A stretch of DNA of 64,000 nucleotides from Bacteroidaceae bacterium (GTDB lineage Bacteria; Bacteroidota; Bacteroidia; Bacteroidales; Bacteroidaceae), in the NCBI GenBank assembly GCA_902362595.1, contig CABIXF010000008.1, positions 62,001-126,000 on the forward strand, read 5' to 3'. The notes under the pieces were generated by a model. That model was not told the DNA's origin. It saw only the letters and a program-made list of their open reading frames with translations, and searched no databases. The first letter of the stretch is position 1. Every line of letters begins with the position of its first letter. Position numbers and translations under genes: made by a program. This document shows positions 62,894 to 64,000 of the stretch, piece after piece.

Positions 62894-63538
62894 ATGCAAA
62901 CATTGATTCTGGCGGATAATCAGGATGTGACTCGTTGTGGAATGAAATCCATAGCGCTGGACTTTTTTCCTTTATGTAATTGTGTGGAAGTGACCGACTG
63001 GGGATGTTTGACAGAGTCTTTATTGACTTTTCCAGTAGCATGTGTCGTGTTGGATTATACCTTGTTTGATTGTACGCTTAATCAACTATTGGTGTTGCAT
63101 GAACGTTTTCCTCAAGTTCATTTTGTGTTGTTCAGTGACCAATTGGAGAAAGATTTTATTTGGCGTGTATTGTTTGCTGGGCCGAGATTTCATGTGTTGA
63201 TGAAAGATGCGTCGCTGACGGAAATCAGGCAATGTTTGGCAAGTGTTGAGGGTAATCAGCAGTTTATAAGCCGGAAAGTGCAGGCGCTTCTGGAGGAAGA
63301 AAGGAAGAAGGGGAGTGAGGAGGTATATCCTCTGACGCAGACTGAGAAAGAAATCTTACGTTCGATGGCACTTGGCCGAAGCACTAAAGAAATTGCAGCC
63401 GATCGTTTTCTTAGTGTGTATACGGTGGCCACTCATCGAAAGAATATATTCCGGAAACTGAAGGTGAATAATGCGCACGAAGCGATTCGTTATGCGCTTC
63501 GTGCGGGGATTGTGGATACAATGGAGTATTGTATCTGA
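62894..63538 (+). CDS. LuxR-type response regulator (NarL family)
   Basis: 214 residues. Receiver domain at 1-120 with LILADNQDVTRCG, phosphoacceptor Asp54 (VVLDYTLFD) and Lys in LMKDASL. GerE/LuxR helix-turn-helix at about 150-205 (LTQTEKEILRSMALGRSTKE, then YTVATHRKNIFRKLKVNNAHEA). No partner kinase lies nearby, so it is an orphan regulator in this window. Convergent with cysK, with 7 bases between. Confidence 0.9.
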   Translation: MQTLILADNQDVTRCGMKSIALDFFPLCNCVEVTDWGCLTESLLTFPVACVVLDYTLFDCTLNQLLVLHERFPQVHFVLFSDQLEKDFIWRVLFAGPRFHVLMKDASLTEIRQCLASVEGNQQFISRKVQALLEEERKKGSEEVYPLTQTEKEILRSMALGRSTKEIAADRFLSVYTVATHRKNIFRKLKVNNAHEAIRYALRAGIVDTMEYCI

Positions 63539-63545
63539 TTTATCT

Positions 63546-64000
63546 CTAAAGTGGGTATTCCTCAAAAGCGAATAAAGCGGTCGATAAATAACGCTCTCCG
63601 GTATCCGGGAGTAGTACTACGATGTTTTTCCCGGCATATTCTGGTTTTGAGGCTATTTGTAAAGCGGCATAGGTCGCAGCTCCTGAAGAAATACCAGTGA
63701 GGAGTCCTTCTTTCAACGACAGTTCTCTTCCTGTCCGGATGGCATCGTTGTCGGTTACGCGGATGATTTTATCTACTACTTTCGGGTTGAAGGTTTTGGG
63801 GATAAATCCGGCACCGATTCCTTGTATCTTGTGCATTCCCGGTTTATCGCCTGAGAGTACGGCTGAGGAGTCTGGTTCTACGGCGATGATTTCAATGTGT
63901 GGATTATGCTGTTTCAGGCCTTCTCCCACTCCGCTTATGGTTCCTCCTGTGCCCACTCCTGCGATGAATACATCTACCTTTCCGTCGGTGTCTTCCCATA
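63546..64000 (-). CDS. cysK: Cysteine synthase (O-acetylserine sulfhydrylase), C-terminal part
   Basis: The frame is open through the right edge, so the N-terminus lies beyond base 64000. The visible 151 residues hold the PLP-phosphate loop [35 protein letters not shown] and [11 protein letters not shown], all typical of CysK. It uses PLP to make cysteine from O-acetylserine and sulfide. Confidence 0.93.
   Translation of the reverse strand, partial: WEDTDGKVDVFIAGVGTGGTISGVGEGLKQHNPHIEIIAVEPDSSAVLSGDKPGMHKIQGIGAGFIPKTFNPKVVDKIIRVTDNDAIRTGRELSLKEGLLTGISSGAATYAALQIASKPEYAGKNIVVLLPDTGERYLSTALFAFEEYPL

Overview
The window is chromosomal DNA from a gut Bacteroidales, most like Bacteroides/Phocaeicola. 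The evidence is SusC/SusD pairs, GH92/GH97/GH130 enzymes, a hybrid two-component regulator, anaerobic-type sulfatases, Bacteroides-type promoters (TTTG, about 19 bases, TAnnTTTG), weak Shine-Dalgarno sequences, and housekeeping genes typical of the group (Rex, LpxH, CdaA, TatAC). It reads as ordinary chromosome carrying two glycan-utilisation blocks. No phage, insertion sequence or CRISPR array was seen.

Bases 1-17612 are a polysaccharide utilisation locus, all on the plus strand. It resembles the known high-mannose N-glycan loci of Bacteroides: GH92 (3' end only), MFS transporter, GH130 phosphorylase, a second GH92, an STN-type SusC, SusD, a catalytically dead GH18-like lipoprotein, a DUF1735/LamG lipoprotein, an endo-beta-N-acetylglucosaminidase (GH18), a DUF1735/discoidin lipoprotein, and a GH97. 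The inferred flow is as follows. The surface GH18 cuts the chitobiose core and the dead GH18 and DUF1735 proteins hold glycan at the surface. SusCD imports the released glycan and GH92 enzymes strip alpha-mannose. The MFS protein carries Man-beta-1,4-GlcNAc into the cytoplasm, where GH130 phosphorolyses it. Base composition alternates sharply along the locus, which suggests it was assembled from parts.

Bases 17593-28000 hold tatC/tatA, a small secreted protein, a GH2 beta-galactosidase, an anchored protein of unknown function, and two broken genes: a frameshifted and truncated AAA-ATPase-like gene and a TonB-dependent receptor with an in-frame amber stop. A LuxR-type regulator follows. Bases 28000-37000 carry dnaE, trxA, a small acidic protein, a repeated lipocalin-like lipoprotein, and a divergent LytS-like kinase / LytTR regulator pair.

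Bases 37057-48593 form a chondroitin/dermatan sulfate degradation block: sulfatase, GH88 and PL8 lyase on the minus strand, and a hybrid two-component system with a second sulfatase on the plus strand. There is no SusCD pair beside it. Bases 48763-64000 are mainly housekeeping: SUI1-like factor, rex, FAA hydrolase, ispF, a glycosyltransferase, radC, a MIP18-family Fe-S protein, lpxH, a pfkB-type sugar kinase, ackA and pta, lrgAB, DUF2156 and GNAT proteins, cdaA, folP, two identical tRNA-Val genes, a LuxR-type response regulator and the 3' part of cysK.

The structures that gene content explains least are two intergenic arrays of four tandem, self-complementary units. One has a 21-bp period (18807-18890) and the other a 22-bp period (48621-48708). 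They look like two versions of one short-repeat class. Function calls rest on motif reading only; no database search was possible.
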